From NCBI GenBank assembly GCA_021777105.1, contig JAIQZQ010000066.1, forward strand, positions 62,001 through 126,000: a DNA stretch of 64,000 nucleotides. Reading direction: 5' to 3'. Within the stretch, counting starts at the first letter, position 1, and every line of letters starts with the position of its first letter. The notes under the pieces were generated by a model. That model saw only the letters and a program-made list of their open reading frames with translations. It was not told where the DNA came from and ran no database searches. The position numbers and the translations under genes are program-made. Below, one piece after another: positions 8,897 to 18,142 of the stretch. The DNA comes from Candidatus Anammoxibacter sp. (GTDB taxonomy: Bacteria > Planctomycetota > Brocadiia > Brocadiales > Anammoxibacteraceae).

Positions 8897-9637
8897 ATGA
8901 AGTTGCAATTTCTTGGAGTAGGCTCTGGTTTAAGTTTTAAATTAGGCAACACTAACGCAGTTATAAACGAATCTATATTAATTGATTGCGGTGGCTCCGC
9001 GCCGGGCAGTTTTATGGAGATCGGCAATCTTAACACCATTACAGACATCTTTATTACACATTTGCATGGGGACCATTGTCACGGCCTGGAGATACTTGGG
9101 TTTATGAACTATTTTGTTTACAAAAAAAGGACAAATCTGTGGATTACTGAAGAGATGGAAAACGAGTTGTGGAATGAGGTTTTAAAAGGCACTATGAAGA
9201 AAATTCAATCAGCGGACGGGTCGCCCCAAATAGCCACTTTGAGCGACTTCTTTACAGTTTGCCGTCCTGAAGACCAGGGTTTTGAGGTCACGATTGATGA
9301 TGTTGTCATTAATTATATTCGCACCGAGCACGTCCCGGACAAAGAGTCATATTCATTTGAGATTACGGATGGAAATTCACAACCTTTAATGTTTACAAGC
9401 GATGTGAAAAGGCCGATTACGGATTTTGTTGACGACGCGGAGAAATACAGGCTTATTTTTCATGACTGCCAGTTGTATGAAACCGGGTCGGATATACATG
9501 TAAGCATTAGCGCCCTGCGCAAGTTTCCGGAATCATTAAGAAAAAAGATTGTTCTCATGCATTTTGGGGAAGGGATTGAAAAAGAGGACACAAGCATGTT
9601 TCATGGGTACGCGGAGAAGTTTCAGGTTTATGAGTAA
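8897..9637 (+). CDS. MBL-fold metallo-hydrolase
   Basis: A 246-residue metallo-beta-lactamase-fold protein. The zinc motif THLHGDHCHG (about residues 54-63) is intact. Later ligands are plausible: H in RTEHVPD, D in TSDVKRP, and H in LMHFGEG near the C terminus. The overall order resembles RNase Z/ribonuclease-like or CPSase-like small MBL hydrolases; the substrate cannot be told. AAAGGAAAT precedes the ATG at good spacing. It follows the cyclase after a repeat-filled gap, so is probably a separate transcription unit. Confidence 0.88.
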   Translation: MKLQFLGVGSGLSFKLGNTNAVINESILIDCGGSAPGSFMEIGNLNTITDIFITHLHGDHCHGLEILGFMNYFVYKKRTNLWITEEMENELWNEVLKGTMKKIQSADGSPQIATLSDFFTVCRPEDQGFEVTIDDVVINYIRTEHVPDKESYSFEITDGNSQPLMFTSDVKRPITDFVDDAEKYRLIFHDCQLYETGSDIHVSISALRKFPESLRKKIVLMHFGEGIEKEDTSMFHGYAEKFQVYE

Positions 9638-9686
9638 ATAACTAAAAAGGTTGAAAACGGGTTAATGGTTCGGCGCATATTTGATT

Positions 9687-10259
9687 TTAAGAAATTTCAC
9701 CTATTGCATAAAGCCCATTTGAAACAGAAACCACGGAGGAAATCCTTGGAGCTCTCGGCATTTTTTCATAGTGACCAAGAATTCCTTCACATCGCCAGTC
9801 AACCTGACGTTCGTTAAATAAATTGTAACTCATCACTTCCAACTGCCCTGTTGCCGGGTTGTGGTATAAGATCATTTCATCGTTTTCATGAGTTTGCGCG
9901 CCTACAAGCACAATTGCATGTTTCCCAAAACCAATCACTGTCCATAAAGGCCCGTATTTATCTAATAACAAGATTAAAGTTTTAAACTTTATCCCAGGAT
10001 AGTCAAGGGAGTGCCGGCGTGCGTTATCCATCAACTCATCTTCGTTATCGTTTAATGGTTTCATATGATTTTGACGTTGAAATTCAACATAATGCCCATT
10101 ATCCAATCCGCCCTCAAATAAATCAGAGCTTTCGTCACCCATGCCAAAAAGCGGGCCATTAATAAACGTGCCGCATACCATCCGCGCTGCGGCATACCAG
10201 CAAGACATATCATGCTGTTGCCTAATCTTTGGAACACCAACTAAACGAAAGACACCCAT
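9687..10259 (-). CDS. Papain-like/C39-like cysteine protease, candidate T6SS-linked effector
   Basis: A 190-residue protein with the papain-like Cys motif QQHDMSCWYAAARMV (Cys about residue 20), the His motif GFGKHAIVLVGAQ (about 110-122) and Asn in YHNPATG (about 133). This gives the Cys-His-Asn/Asp order of Pfam papain_C39-like and AvrRpt2-like C70 peptidases. No signal peptide is seen. GGAGATAATAAA precedes the ATG, a strong ribosome binding site. It is divergent from the T6SS genes that start 350 bp away, and no immunity gene is evident next to it. A role as secreted effector is inference; a housekeeping bacteriocin-like protease is the alternative. Confidence 0.72.
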   Translation of the reverse strand: MGVFRLVGVPKIRQQHDMSCWYAAARMVCGTFINGPLFGMGDESSDLFEGGLDNGHYVEFQRQNHMKPLNDNEDELMDNARRHSLDYPGIKFKTLILLLDKYGPLWTVIGFGKHAIVLVGAQTHENDEMILYHNPATGQLEVMSYNLFNERQVDWRCEGILGHYEKMPRAPRISSVVSVSNGLYAIGEIS

Positions 10260-10606
10260 TTTATTATCTCCAATATTATTTGATTACGATTTCATGATAA
10301 CAAACCAGAGGGTAGCGCATAAAAAAGTATTGGCGCTGTTTTCAAAGCGAAATAAGAATATAAAACTCTTTTTTAAAAGTCAATCGTTATTTAGAATGAA
10401 CGCCCCCTATTTTCGCTTTTTTTATTGACCTGAAATCGCATTAATTGTACACTTTTCAATATTTATAACCTCTTTTATGAGGAAAGCTTACGATTTAATC
10501 TAATGTATTTGCCGTATTTACATTGATTATTTATTACTCGGGTAATTTTGCGATCACGCATAGCTGTTTATTACAAATCAAAAACCAATAATATGGAGTT
10601 TTGCAA
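10260..10606. other. Intergenic region between divergent protease and TssK genes
   Basis: AT-rich gap of 347 bp that must contain the promoters of both divergent units. I see no convincing -35/-10 pair, palindrome or repeat. Confidence 0.5.
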
Positions 10607-11938
10607 GTGCTGGAATCTAATGAAACGCCGGAATTAATTCAGTGGCACGAGGGCATGCTTTTGCTGCCTCATCATTTTCAACAAATGAATCTACGCAACG
10701 AGGAGTTGTTGCGATGCCATATTGGGGTTGTATCCCCTTTTCACTGGGGAATTTTGAATCTGGAGATTGATCCAGTGCTGCTTTTGGAAGGCAAGCTACG
10801 GGTTACAAAACTGGACGCAATTATGCCTGATTGCCTTGTTATAAGACACCCTTTCCCTGAAAGCGATGATCTGGAAATAGACTTAAAGCCTCACGCTGAA
10901 GAGTTGGCAAAAAAGGCTTTAACCGTGCACATTGCCGTTCCTGTAAAAAAACCGGACAGCGCGGATAAAGATAGCTACCTGCCGCGTTATGATTCAGTTG
11001 AAGGCGAATCGGTTCTGGATGAGAATATAGGATCAAACGCGGAGAAAATAGCGCGTCTCAGGCCGCGTCTAACGCTGTTGGCGTGCGAAACTCCTCCGCA
11101 AAAATACGTTTCGTTCCCGTTGGCAAAAGTAACGTTTAGCGGTGAAACTTTTGCCCTGGCTAAATTTACGGCCCCGGCATTGTCAATATCAAAGGAATCG
11201 CCAATCGGCAAGATATGCGTCGCTATTGCTGAAAAAGTGCGTGAAAAGGCTATCTTCCTGTCTGAAAAATTAAACGCGTCATCTTCAATAATGAGAGGCA
11301 CTATGATAAACGAGATGCAGGAGATGATACACAAACTGGTCTCACCCCTGAGTTATCTTGAAGGATTGGTCTATTCCGGCAAAACGCACCCATATAATCT
11401 ATATCTGGCAATATGCAGTGTTTTCGGCAATGTCGCCGGTTTAAGCGGGCATTTGATACCTCCGGTAATGGAGCCATATAAACATAACGACCTTTTCGCG
11501 ACTTTTAATTGGTTGAAAAAAAATATTTTTCAGATGCTGGATGAAGGAATTCAGGAGACTTATACGGCTGTGCCTTTTGTTTTTGAGAAAGGTTCATTTA
11601 ACCTTTTGTTGAAAAAGGAGATGATAAACAAACGCCTGATTATCGGCGTAAAGGGAGAGCCCGGCTCTTCATCAAGAGGATTAACAGAGTGGTTGGACGG
11701 CTGTTTAATAGCGTCAAACAGCAAAATACAATCTTTGACCGATAAACGTATCTTAGGGGCAGAGAGAAATATGGTTGAAAATGAGGAAAGCCTTTTCCCT
11801 GAACGAAACACAATCATATTCTCTATAAAGTTTGATCCTGAGTTTATTGTGCCCGACGATGTTTTGCGGATATACAGCTCATTTGATAAAGGAAACGCCA
11901 CAAAACCGCTCGGCATTATACTGTATGTGAAAAAATAG
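10607..11938 (+). CDS. tssK: Type VI secretion baseplate subunit TssK
   Basis: About 443 residues. The N terminus IQWHEGMLLLPHHFQQMN matches the hallmark TssK opening, and the rest follows the family in length and in the VSPFHWGI segment. TssK is the trimeric adaptor linking the T6SS baseplate to the TssJLM membrane complex. I chose the GTG at 10607 because GGAG lies 8 nt upstream; the TTG at 10601 is too close to that site. It is the first T6SS gene and is separated from TssL by a repeat island that also carries a GxxExxY gene. Confidence 0.93.
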   Translation: MLESNETPELIQWHEGMLLLPHHFQQMNLRNEELLRCHIGVVSPFHWGILNLEIDPVLLLEGKLRVTKLDAIMPDCLVIRHPFPESDDLEIDLKPHAEELAKKALTVHIAVPVKKPDSADKDSYLPRYDSVEGESVLDENIGSNAEKIARLRPRLTLLACETPPQKYVSFPLAKVTFSGETFALAKFTAPALSISKESPIGKICVAIAEKVREKAIFLSEKLNASSSIMRGTMINEMQEMIHKLVSPLSYLEGLVYSGKTHPYNLYLAICSVFGNVAGLSGHLIPPVMEPYKHNDLFATFNWLKKNIFQMLDEGIQETYTAVPFVFEKGSFNLLLKKEMINKRLIIGVKGEPGSSSRGLTEWLDGCLIASNSKIQSLTDKRILGAERNMVENEESLFPERNTIIFSIKFDPEFIVPDDVLRIYSSFDKGNATKPLGIILYVKK

Positions 11939-12447
11939 AGAGCGATTTCACAGATTAAAAGCAAGGGCAGATTTCACAGATAAAAGCAAAAAGAGGCAAA
12001 AGTTCAAGCTAAAAGCAAAGAACAATAAACCACAGATTTCACAGATTACACAGATTACACAGATTTTATATAAAAGCTAAAAGCTAAAAGCAAAGAGCAA
12101 TAAACCAATGATTGCACAGATTAAAAGCAAAAAGAGGCAAAAGCTCAAGCTAAAAGCAAAGAACAATAAACCACAGATTTCACAGATTACACAGATTTTA
12201 AAAATGAACTTAAAGCAAGGGCAGAAGATATAAACCACAGATTGCACAGATAAAAGCAAAACGTGGGAAAAGCAAAAGCGAAAAGCATTAAACCACAGAT
12301 TTCACAGATTTTAAAAATGAACTAAAATCAATGGCAATGGCTATAAACCGCAGATTGCACAGATAAAAGCAAAAAGAGGGAAAAGCGCGAGCAATAAACC
12401 AGAGATTATATTTTTATTGATTAGCGTAATCTTTAAAAAGGTTTTAA
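11939..12447. repeat. Repeat island of ACCACAGATTTCACAGATT units
   Basis: About a dozen imperfect units built from ACCACAGATT, TCACAGATTACACAGATT and AAAAGCAAAAGC. They are arranged irregularly in the orientation opposite to the copies at 12814-13095. Together the two islands flank the 12448-12813 gene as a rough inverted pair. No gene is supported in the island itself. Confidence 0.8.
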
Positions 12448-12813
12448 ATGCCAAAAGATCAAAGAACACATGAAATAATTGGCGCGGCAATTGAAGTTCA
12501 CAAAATTATGGGTCCTGGTCGCTTTGAAGCAGTGTACCATGAATGTTTGGAAATCGAATTTGAATGCTGTAATATTGATTTCATTTCAAAGCCAAAGTTA
12601 GATATATACTATAAAGAGAAAAAATTAAAAAAATATTATGTGCCGGACTTCATTGCTTTTCAGGAAATAACAGTGGAAATTAAATCTGAAAAATGTTTAA
12701 CCAATTTAGACGAAGCCCAAATTTTAAATAGCCTTAAAACAAGCCGCCATAAGGTAGGTTTGTTGATCAACTTTGGAGAAGAATCTTTACGCTTTAAAAG
12801 ATTTGTAAATTAA
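12448..12813 (+). CDS. GxxExxY family protein (PDDEXK_3-like)
   Basis: A 121-residue protein matching the GxxExxY family: IIGAAIEVHKIMGPGRFEAVYHECL carries the signature (usual form GLLESVYE). The PD-(D/E)xK-like core follows: VPDFIAFQEITVEIKSEK with D and ExK, then a helix EAQILNSLKTSRHKVGLLINFG. Members are small proteins of unknown function common in uncultured bacteria. It interrupts the T6SS gene order and is flanked on both sides by oppositely oriented repeats, which suggests it arrived with them. Confidence 0.88.
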   Translation: MPKDQRTHEIIGAAIEVHKIMGPGRFEAVYHECLEIEFECCNIDFISKPKLDIYYKEKKLKKYYVPDFIAFQEITVEIKSEKCLTNLDEAQILNSLKTSRHKVGLLINFGEESLRFKRFVN

Positions 12814-13095
12814 ATTACCGCTTTTGTTTTAAAATCTGTTAAATCTACGGTTTGATTTTGCTTTTATCTGTGAAATCTGTGGTTCATTTTGCTTTTGTTT
12901 TTTTATTGATGGGCACACTAACGCTTTGCCCATCCTACAATCCGTGGTTTGCTTTTATCTGTGAAATCTATAATTGCTTTTTGCTCTTTCTGTGAAATCT
13001 GTGTAATCTGTGGTTTGCTTTTATCTGTAAAATCTGTGTAATCTGTGGTTCGATTTTTGCTTTTTAAATCTGCGTAATCTGTGGTTGATAACAAT
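12814..13095. repeat. Repeat island of CTGTGTAATCTGTGG units before tssL
   Basis: Imperfect copies of TCTGTGAAATCTGTGG and TCTGTGTAATCTGTGG separated by TTTGCTTTT run right up to the TssL start. They are inverted relative to the 11939-12447 island. One CCCATCCTACAATCCGTGG phrase is included. Confidence 0.78.
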
Positions 13096-13848
13096 ATGAA
13101 ATACGATTCTCATTTACTCGCCTATTTCAGGGAATTTTACATAGAAGTAGTCCGGCTTAAGCAAATGATAAGAACCGGACGTGGACATGATTTAGAAGAT
13201 GAAGATCCTGGGCAGGAAGAGAACATTCATGAAGAGTTGTCAGGTTATATAAGATCGCGTTTGTTAACGAAAATGGAAGAGAGCGCATTTCAAATAAGCG
13301 AAGCCGGGGGCGAATTTAGCGGAGCTTTGCGCAAAGACACGCAATATGCCATGACTGCGCTGGCTGATGAAATATTCTTAAATGAAGATTGGGAAGAGAA
13401 AGAGATATGGAAATTAAACCTTCTGGAACACAAAGTGTTCGGAACAAAAATAGCCGGCGACGAATTTTTCACCAAAATTGACAAACTTCTTGAAGAGCGC
13501 GATCCCGCGTTTGCCGAGCTTGCATTAATTTATTTCCTTGCCCTTGCCAACGGCTTCCAGGGCAAATATAAAAATAGCGGCAGGGAGATTGAACTTGGCA
13601 ATTATCGGGCCAGGCTTTACGTCTTTATTTATCAAAGAAAACCTGTTTTGCTAAGCGACGAAAAACGCCTTTTCCACGAGGCTTCCGACTATACCCTTTC
13701 CGAGGGCATAGGATACAGTATCCCTTATCTAAAAAAATGGATTATTATAATATCCGGCCTATCCGTATCGCTTATTATCGCCTCTCATTTTTTGTGGGAT
13801 GCTTTAGTTGACGATTTGGACGGCGTGATTGATAAAATCCTGAATTAG
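13096..13848 (+). CDS. tssL: Type VI secretion inner-membrane protein TssL (DotU family)
   Basis: About 250 residues of DotU/TssL type: LLAYFREFYIEVVRLK at the N terminus, YAMTALADEIFLNEDW in the middle, the LNLLEHKVFGTKIAGDEFF segment and FLALANGFQGKY. A single C-terminal membrane helix (WIIIISGLSVSLIIASHFLW, about residues 215-235) is as expected. There is no peptidoglycan-binding OmpA extension. I prefer the ATG at 13096 over the GTG at 13081, which lies inside a repeat unit. TssL anchors TssM and contacts TssK. TssM follows after 49 nt. Confidence 0.93.
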   Translation: MKYDSHLLAYFREFYIEVVRLKQMIRTGRGHDLEDEDPGQEENIHEELSGYIRSRLLTKMEESAFQISEAGGEFSGALRKDTQYAMTALADEIFLNEDWEEKEIWKLNLLEHKVFGTKIAGDEFFTKIDKLLEERDPAFAELALIYFLALANGFQGKYKNSGREIELGNYRARLYVFIYQRKPVLLSDEKRLFHEASDYTLSEGIGYSIPYLKKWIIIISGLSVSLIIASHFLWDALVDDLDGVIDKILN

Positions 13849-13897
13849 TGACAATGCAATAGTTTTTTGCGTTTTTGCGGAAGAAAATAGAATCTAA

Positions 13898-16800
13898 ATG
13901 CCATTTTATCCGTACTTGTTTTATATAATAAGCGTTTGCCTTATAATTGCGGTAATATTAGTAGTCTTCACTATATTAAAAAAGAGAAGCGCAAAAAAAA
14001 AGCAGGCAGACGCGCCACAGGCAGACGACGGCGCCCCTGTCGGCCCGTTGCGCGAAGGCTACATCCAACAACTAAAAGCGTCGTTTGCAAAACAGGACAA
14101 ATTGTTGCGCAAGTCGGTCACATTTAAAGACCCGCTGGCCTTGGTTCCCTGGTATTTAACCATAGGCGCGCCCGGTTCCGGCAAGACATCGGCCATGAAT
14201 TCCATAGGAAATGTTGGTTTCGGCGTTTTATCCGATGATAAATATACCGAAGACGCCGAGGGCCAAAAAGCCTGCAATTGGAGGTTTTACAAGAACGCGG
14301 TTGTGCTGGATATTAAAGGCGGTTTTCTGTTTTCTAAAGACGGCCTGACATCAAACAACAAGGAGTGGGACGCGCTCCTTCATCTTTTGCAAAAACATCG
14401 CCCGCGGCGCCCGTTAGACGGCATTGTCATTTCGATTAACAGCGCGGATCTTATCATTGACGGCGCAAAAGAGTCGGAAATCCTTGCCGCGGCAACACAA
14501 AAGGCGGAGACGCTGTTTGAAAGGCTATGGCATCTGCAGAGAACTCTCGGCGTGCGGTTGCCCGTATACATCCTTGTCACAAAATGCGATCAAATCAAAG
14601 GGTATAGCAGCTTTTGCGGCGCCCTGCCGGAGAAAAACCATGACGATATATTTGGATGGTCCAATCCATACGCAGTCGAAGCTTCATACACAAGCAAATG
14701 GGTAACCGAAGCCCTTAACTCAATTAAGCAGGATATCTTCCAAACCCAGGTTGATATATATGCCGTAAGGGATGATATTGCAAACAGAGACGATCTTTTC
14801 ATGTTTCCCGAAAACTTTTGCAAAATTAAAAGACCGCTGCAAATATACATCGACACTATTTTCAAAAAAAGCTCATATCATGACGCTTTTCTGATGCGCG
14901 GAATATATTTTACCGGCAGCATCGGAACGGAAAATGTAACTGAGCCGACGGTAGCCAGGCCGATATTCCTAAACCGTCTTTTTGATGAAAAAATATTCAT
15001 TGAGCACGGGCTGGCCCGCATGCCTTCAAGTGTAAGGATATCAAGAAACAAGACAATTCTCGCCGCTCAAATTTTAGCATTGGTCATTCTTATTACGGGA
15101 GTTTTGGGCCTGTCCATCAATTTCTTCCGGCTTAAGGAAGATAAACAGTTGCTCTTCCATATAATAAAACCCATAGAAAACCTGCGTCACCAGACTCATA
15201 AACACTATAAAGGAGACGAAAGCGTTAACCTTTTAAACAATATGGCAAAGCTCAAGGTTTCGAGCTTTTGGTCTATATTTTATCCAACATCCTGGTTTGA
15301 CCATGTTAATAGTGAAATAGTCAAGACTCTAACAATAGCTTTTGACAAGATTATTATGGAATCGTTGTATAAAAGGCTGGATGAAAAGGCAAAACGGATA
15401 GCCGCGGGAGCGGACAAAGGAGTTGGCGAACATTACCAGGTTAATAACACGGCGGAATCCGGCAATTTTGAGCTTCCTTATGAGACCGACGCATTCATTA
15501 ACTTGAAGAAGTACATCGCCGAACTCCAGAAATTGGAAGAAAATATACACAGGTATAACAAACTGCAACAAGAAGGCGAAGCCGACTTTAAAGACCTGGA
15601 GGGACTCTTTGTTTACCTTTACGGCATAAAACTGCCTGAAGGTTTCTATAAAAGACAAGGGATATACCGCAACGCGCTGGCAAAAGCGCGGAGCAGGATT
15701 ATAGACATTGACTCATACATGCCGGCAACAACTCTAAGAGCCCATGAACTGGGCGACGTGTTTTTTAGCTCTATTTTTCGCGATAGTTTATTGTTGCGCA
15801 AAACAAGGGAGCTTCACGATTTGTCTGGAAAACTTGTTGGCTCAGCCTCGTTTGATCAGGGTGTAGGCGCAACCTTGCGCAATTTCCATAACGGGATTAA
15901 ACAATTGGCTAAACTTTGCTCAAATCCACAATTTCTCTGGCTTACAATGCCGGAGTTTGGTTTTGAGCCGGCTTTTGCCGAGACTTTTTCAAAATACAAC
16001 ACGCTTAAGATTCTCAAAGAAGGCGCCGGCTCAAAACTTTTAGAAAAAGGGCAAGCTGAATTTAGCGATTTTGTCAACAGTATAAAAGAGGCTGAGTTAT
16101 ATTTTGATATGCCGATATTTGAACAGGGCAAGAAGAAATTTAATCTTAAGCTATCGCCGGGAATGGTTGCGCTGAAGAAATCTCTGGACAACTATTTTGC
16201 CATAAAACCAAAGCAGATTAAGGACGGAAAGATGTTTAAAACTTATATTCCGGAAGGCTCCCTCCTGCTTTGGAATGTTTCAAAGCTTATAGAAGCCGTC
16301 AACCTTTCCGAGAGTTACAGCAGCTTTTCAACCAAAGGATTTGAGGAGTTAAGTCAGGCAATTAACACGGATATAAAAAACAGTTTAAAGTCCGATATTT
16401 TTAATCTCTTAACCCAGGCGCAGAAGTTTCACACCGTTCCGCGTTTTAAAGCTTTTAATGCCCTTGAGTCTAATCTGAAAAAAGAGATCGGCAATTTCAA
16501 AAAGGCGGCAAAATATTTAGACAAGATTATTATCATCATAAAACAAAATGAATTTTTTGGTCTGCAGGACGTTCTCATTAGATTATTGGGAGCGCAAATG
16601 AACGGCCTTATTACAAACGTTGATAAAATGCTTAAAGACGCGCATTTGTTTATAAATGAAGAAAACGTCTTGTCTGATTGGAATTGCGATAATGAAGCCG
16701 CTTATGAGATCTTTAAAGTTAATAGCGATAAAGAATTGAAAGGATTGCTGCAGGCGCAGATTGACAGGTTAAGGGCTATTATCAGCAGCTATGCCGAACC

Positions 16801-17992
16801 AATCGCCGCCAATATCAATGAAGAGACCGCCCTGCTTTTAGGACCGCTAGAGTCGCAGAAACTCTCTTATTTAAGCTCAATAGTAGCCGTCCTGCGCGGT
16901 TATGATGACAAACAGGTGGATAATGAGTTAAGGGCGTTGGAAAATTACCTTCGTTTTGATATTAATGACATAAAGACGGCAAACTATTTAGAAAAGACGA
17001 CCGTTAAAAACCGTAAAAGCGGCCCGGAAAGTTTCTTCAGCCAAATACAGGAAGAGTACAACCTTACAATCAAAGAGCAATGCGACGAACTAGTCGCTGA
17101 AAAGCTGATAAGGTCGTATAACAGGATTGAAGACTCATTTAATCGCCTGCTTTCCGGTTTGTTTCCTTTTTCACACAACCTCTCCTCGGAAAGCGGCTTT
17201 TACAGCGAGGCTGAATATGAAGATGTAAGGCATTTCTTCAGAATGCATATTAACGACATGCTTCAAATCATACAGATGGAGCCTGTTTTTCTTGATTTTG
17301 CGGACGAGTCAGGCCGCCACGCTTTGCAGTTCGTAAAACAATTAAAATTAATAAATGAATCGCTGGGAATTTATTCAGAAAAAGAGAAGAGTGAAAAACA
17401 GCGCAAACTTGCCTTGAATTTAGACGTCTATTTCCGCGTTAATCAGGAGTATGAGGAGGGTGTGAACCATATTATTGATTGGGGCATGTTTATCGGCGAC
17501 GGCAAGCTTAAAAATAAGGAAAATAAATATTACGGCGTATGGCGGTATGGCGACGATATAGAGTTGGCCTTGAGATGGGCAAAAGACGCCAACATTATGC
17601 CTGTTCCGAACCAATCCAATCCGGGCATTAAAGTTGAGGATAAAGTTGTGACGTTTGATTTCCCCGGAAGATGGTCGCTTTTAAAACTGTTGAAAAAGCA
17701 TCAGGTTTTGCCGGCTGATTATGTTTCAAACCGAGACATTATAAAGCCTCATACAATTAAATTAAGCGTTGACACTATTAAAAAAGGCGGCGCCCTGGTA
17801 GGCGGCGGGTACGATAAAAACAACGATTTTAAATCTATAGTGTTTCTTAGGATAAACGTCTCTTCGCTTGAAGGAGAAAGGAAGAAACCTTTTATATTGC
17901 CTGACTTCCCGGTTTCAGCGCCGGCTTTACAAGGTATAAAAATTGACGGACTCCGCATAGACCCGCCAATCGGCAGTTATGATGGAAGGTAA
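13898..17992 (+). CDS. tssM: Type VI secretion membrane protein TssM (IcmF)
   Basis: A 1364-residue TssM, slightly longer than typical. Membrane helices lie at about residues 3-27 and 385-410. Between them sits the cytoplasmic NTPase-like domain with an intact Walker A, GAPGSGKTSAM (about 91-101), and a DxxG-like VLDIKGG. The long remainder is periplasmic and mostly helical, ending in a beta-rich C-terminal domain that contacts TssJ in characterised systems (no tssJ is present in this window). It forms the transenvelope channel with TssL. Confidence 0.93.
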   Translation: MPFYPYLFYIISVCLIIAVILVVFTILKKRSAKKKQADAPQADDGAPVGPLREGYIQQLKASFAKQDKLLRKSVTFKDPLALVPWYLTIGAPGSGKTSAMNSIGNVGFGVLSDDKYTEDAEGQKACNWRFYKNAVVLDIKGGFLFSKDGLTSNNKEWDALLHLLQKHRPRRPLDGIVISINSADLIIDGAKESEILAAATQKAETLFERLWHLQRTLGVRLPVYILVTKCDQIKGYSSFCGALPEKNHDDIFGWSNPYAVEASYTSKWVTEALNSIKQDIFQTQVDIYAVRDDIANRDDLFMFPENFCKIKRPLQIYIDTIFKKSSYHDAFLMRGIYFTGSIGTENVTEPTVARPIFLNRLFDEKIFIEHGLARMPSSVRISRNKTILAAQILALVILITGVLGLSINFFRLKEDKQLLFHIIKPIENLRHQTHKHYKGDESVNLLNNMAKLKVSSFWSIFYPTSWFDHVNSEIVKTLTIAFDKIIMESLYKRLDEKAKRIAAGADKGVGEHYQVNNTAESGNFELPYETDAFINLKKYIAELQKLEENIHRYNKLQQEGEADFKDLEGLFVYLYGIKLPEGFYKRQGIYRNALAKARSRIIDIDSYMPATTLRAHELGDVFFSSIFRDSLLLRKTRELHDLSGKLVGSASFDQGVGATLRNFHNGIKQLAKLCSNPQFLWLTMPEFGFEPAFAETFSKYNTLKILKEGAGSKLLEKGQAEFSDFVNSIKEAELYFDMPIFEQGKKKFNLKLSPGMVALKKSLDNYFAIKPKQIKDGKMFKTYIPEGSLLLWNVSKLIEAVNLSESYSSFSTKGFEELSQAINTDIKNSLKSDIFNLLTQAQKFHTVPRFKAFNALESNLKKEIGNFKKAAKYLDKIIIIIKQNEFFGLQDVLIRLLGAQMNGLITNVDKMLKDAHLFINEENVLSDWNCDNEAAYEIFKVNSDKELKGLLQAQIDRLRAIISSYAEPIAANINEETALLLGPLESQKLSYLSSIVAVLRGYDDKQVDNELRALENYLRFDINDIKTANYLEKTTVKNRKSGPESFFSQIQEEYNLTIKEQCDELVAEKLIRSYNRIEDSFNRLLSGLFPFSHNLSSESGFYSEAEYEDVRHFFRMHINDMLQIIQMEPVFLDFADESGRHALQFVKQLKLINESLGIYSEKEKSEKQRKLALNLDVYFRVNQEYEEGVNHIIDWGMFIGDGKLKNKENKYYGVWRYGDDIELALRWAKDANIMPVPNQSNPGIKVEDKVVTFDFPGRWSLLKLLKKHQVLPADYVSNRDIIKPHTIKLSVDTIKKGGALVGGGYDKNNDFKSIVFLRINVSSLEGERKKPFILPDFPVSAPALQGIKIDGLRIDPPIGSYDGR

Positions 17993-18016
17993 AACATAAA
18001 ATTAACGCCTTTAAAT

Positions 18017-18075
18017 AGTGTCACAGGCATCCTGCCTGTGAATTAATTGATCACAGGCAGGATGCCTGTGACACT
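18017..18075. repeat. CACAGGCA hairpin element, copy 1
   Basis: Perfect 25-bp inverted repeat (18017-18041 and 18051-18075) around a 9-nt loop. Each arm is itself a small hairpin (CACAGGCATCCTGCCTGTG), so the whole can fold as a cruciform or clover. It lies between tssM and tssA. Two further copies are at 19650-19705 and 52480-52539. Confidence 0.85.
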
Positions 18076-18142
18076 AAAAACCACCTTTCAGCTGATTTTA
18101 AAACATATTATTTAAGAGTGAAAATAACTAAAGTTAAATTCA

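Noticed and set aside
13081..13095. GTG start for TssL
   Set aside because: It lies within a repeat unit; the ATG at 13096 fits the TssL N terminus better.
18017..18075. Hairpin as intrinsic terminator of tssM
   Set aside because: It is perfect but has no U-tract, and the same element appears in unrelated places, so it is a dispersed element.
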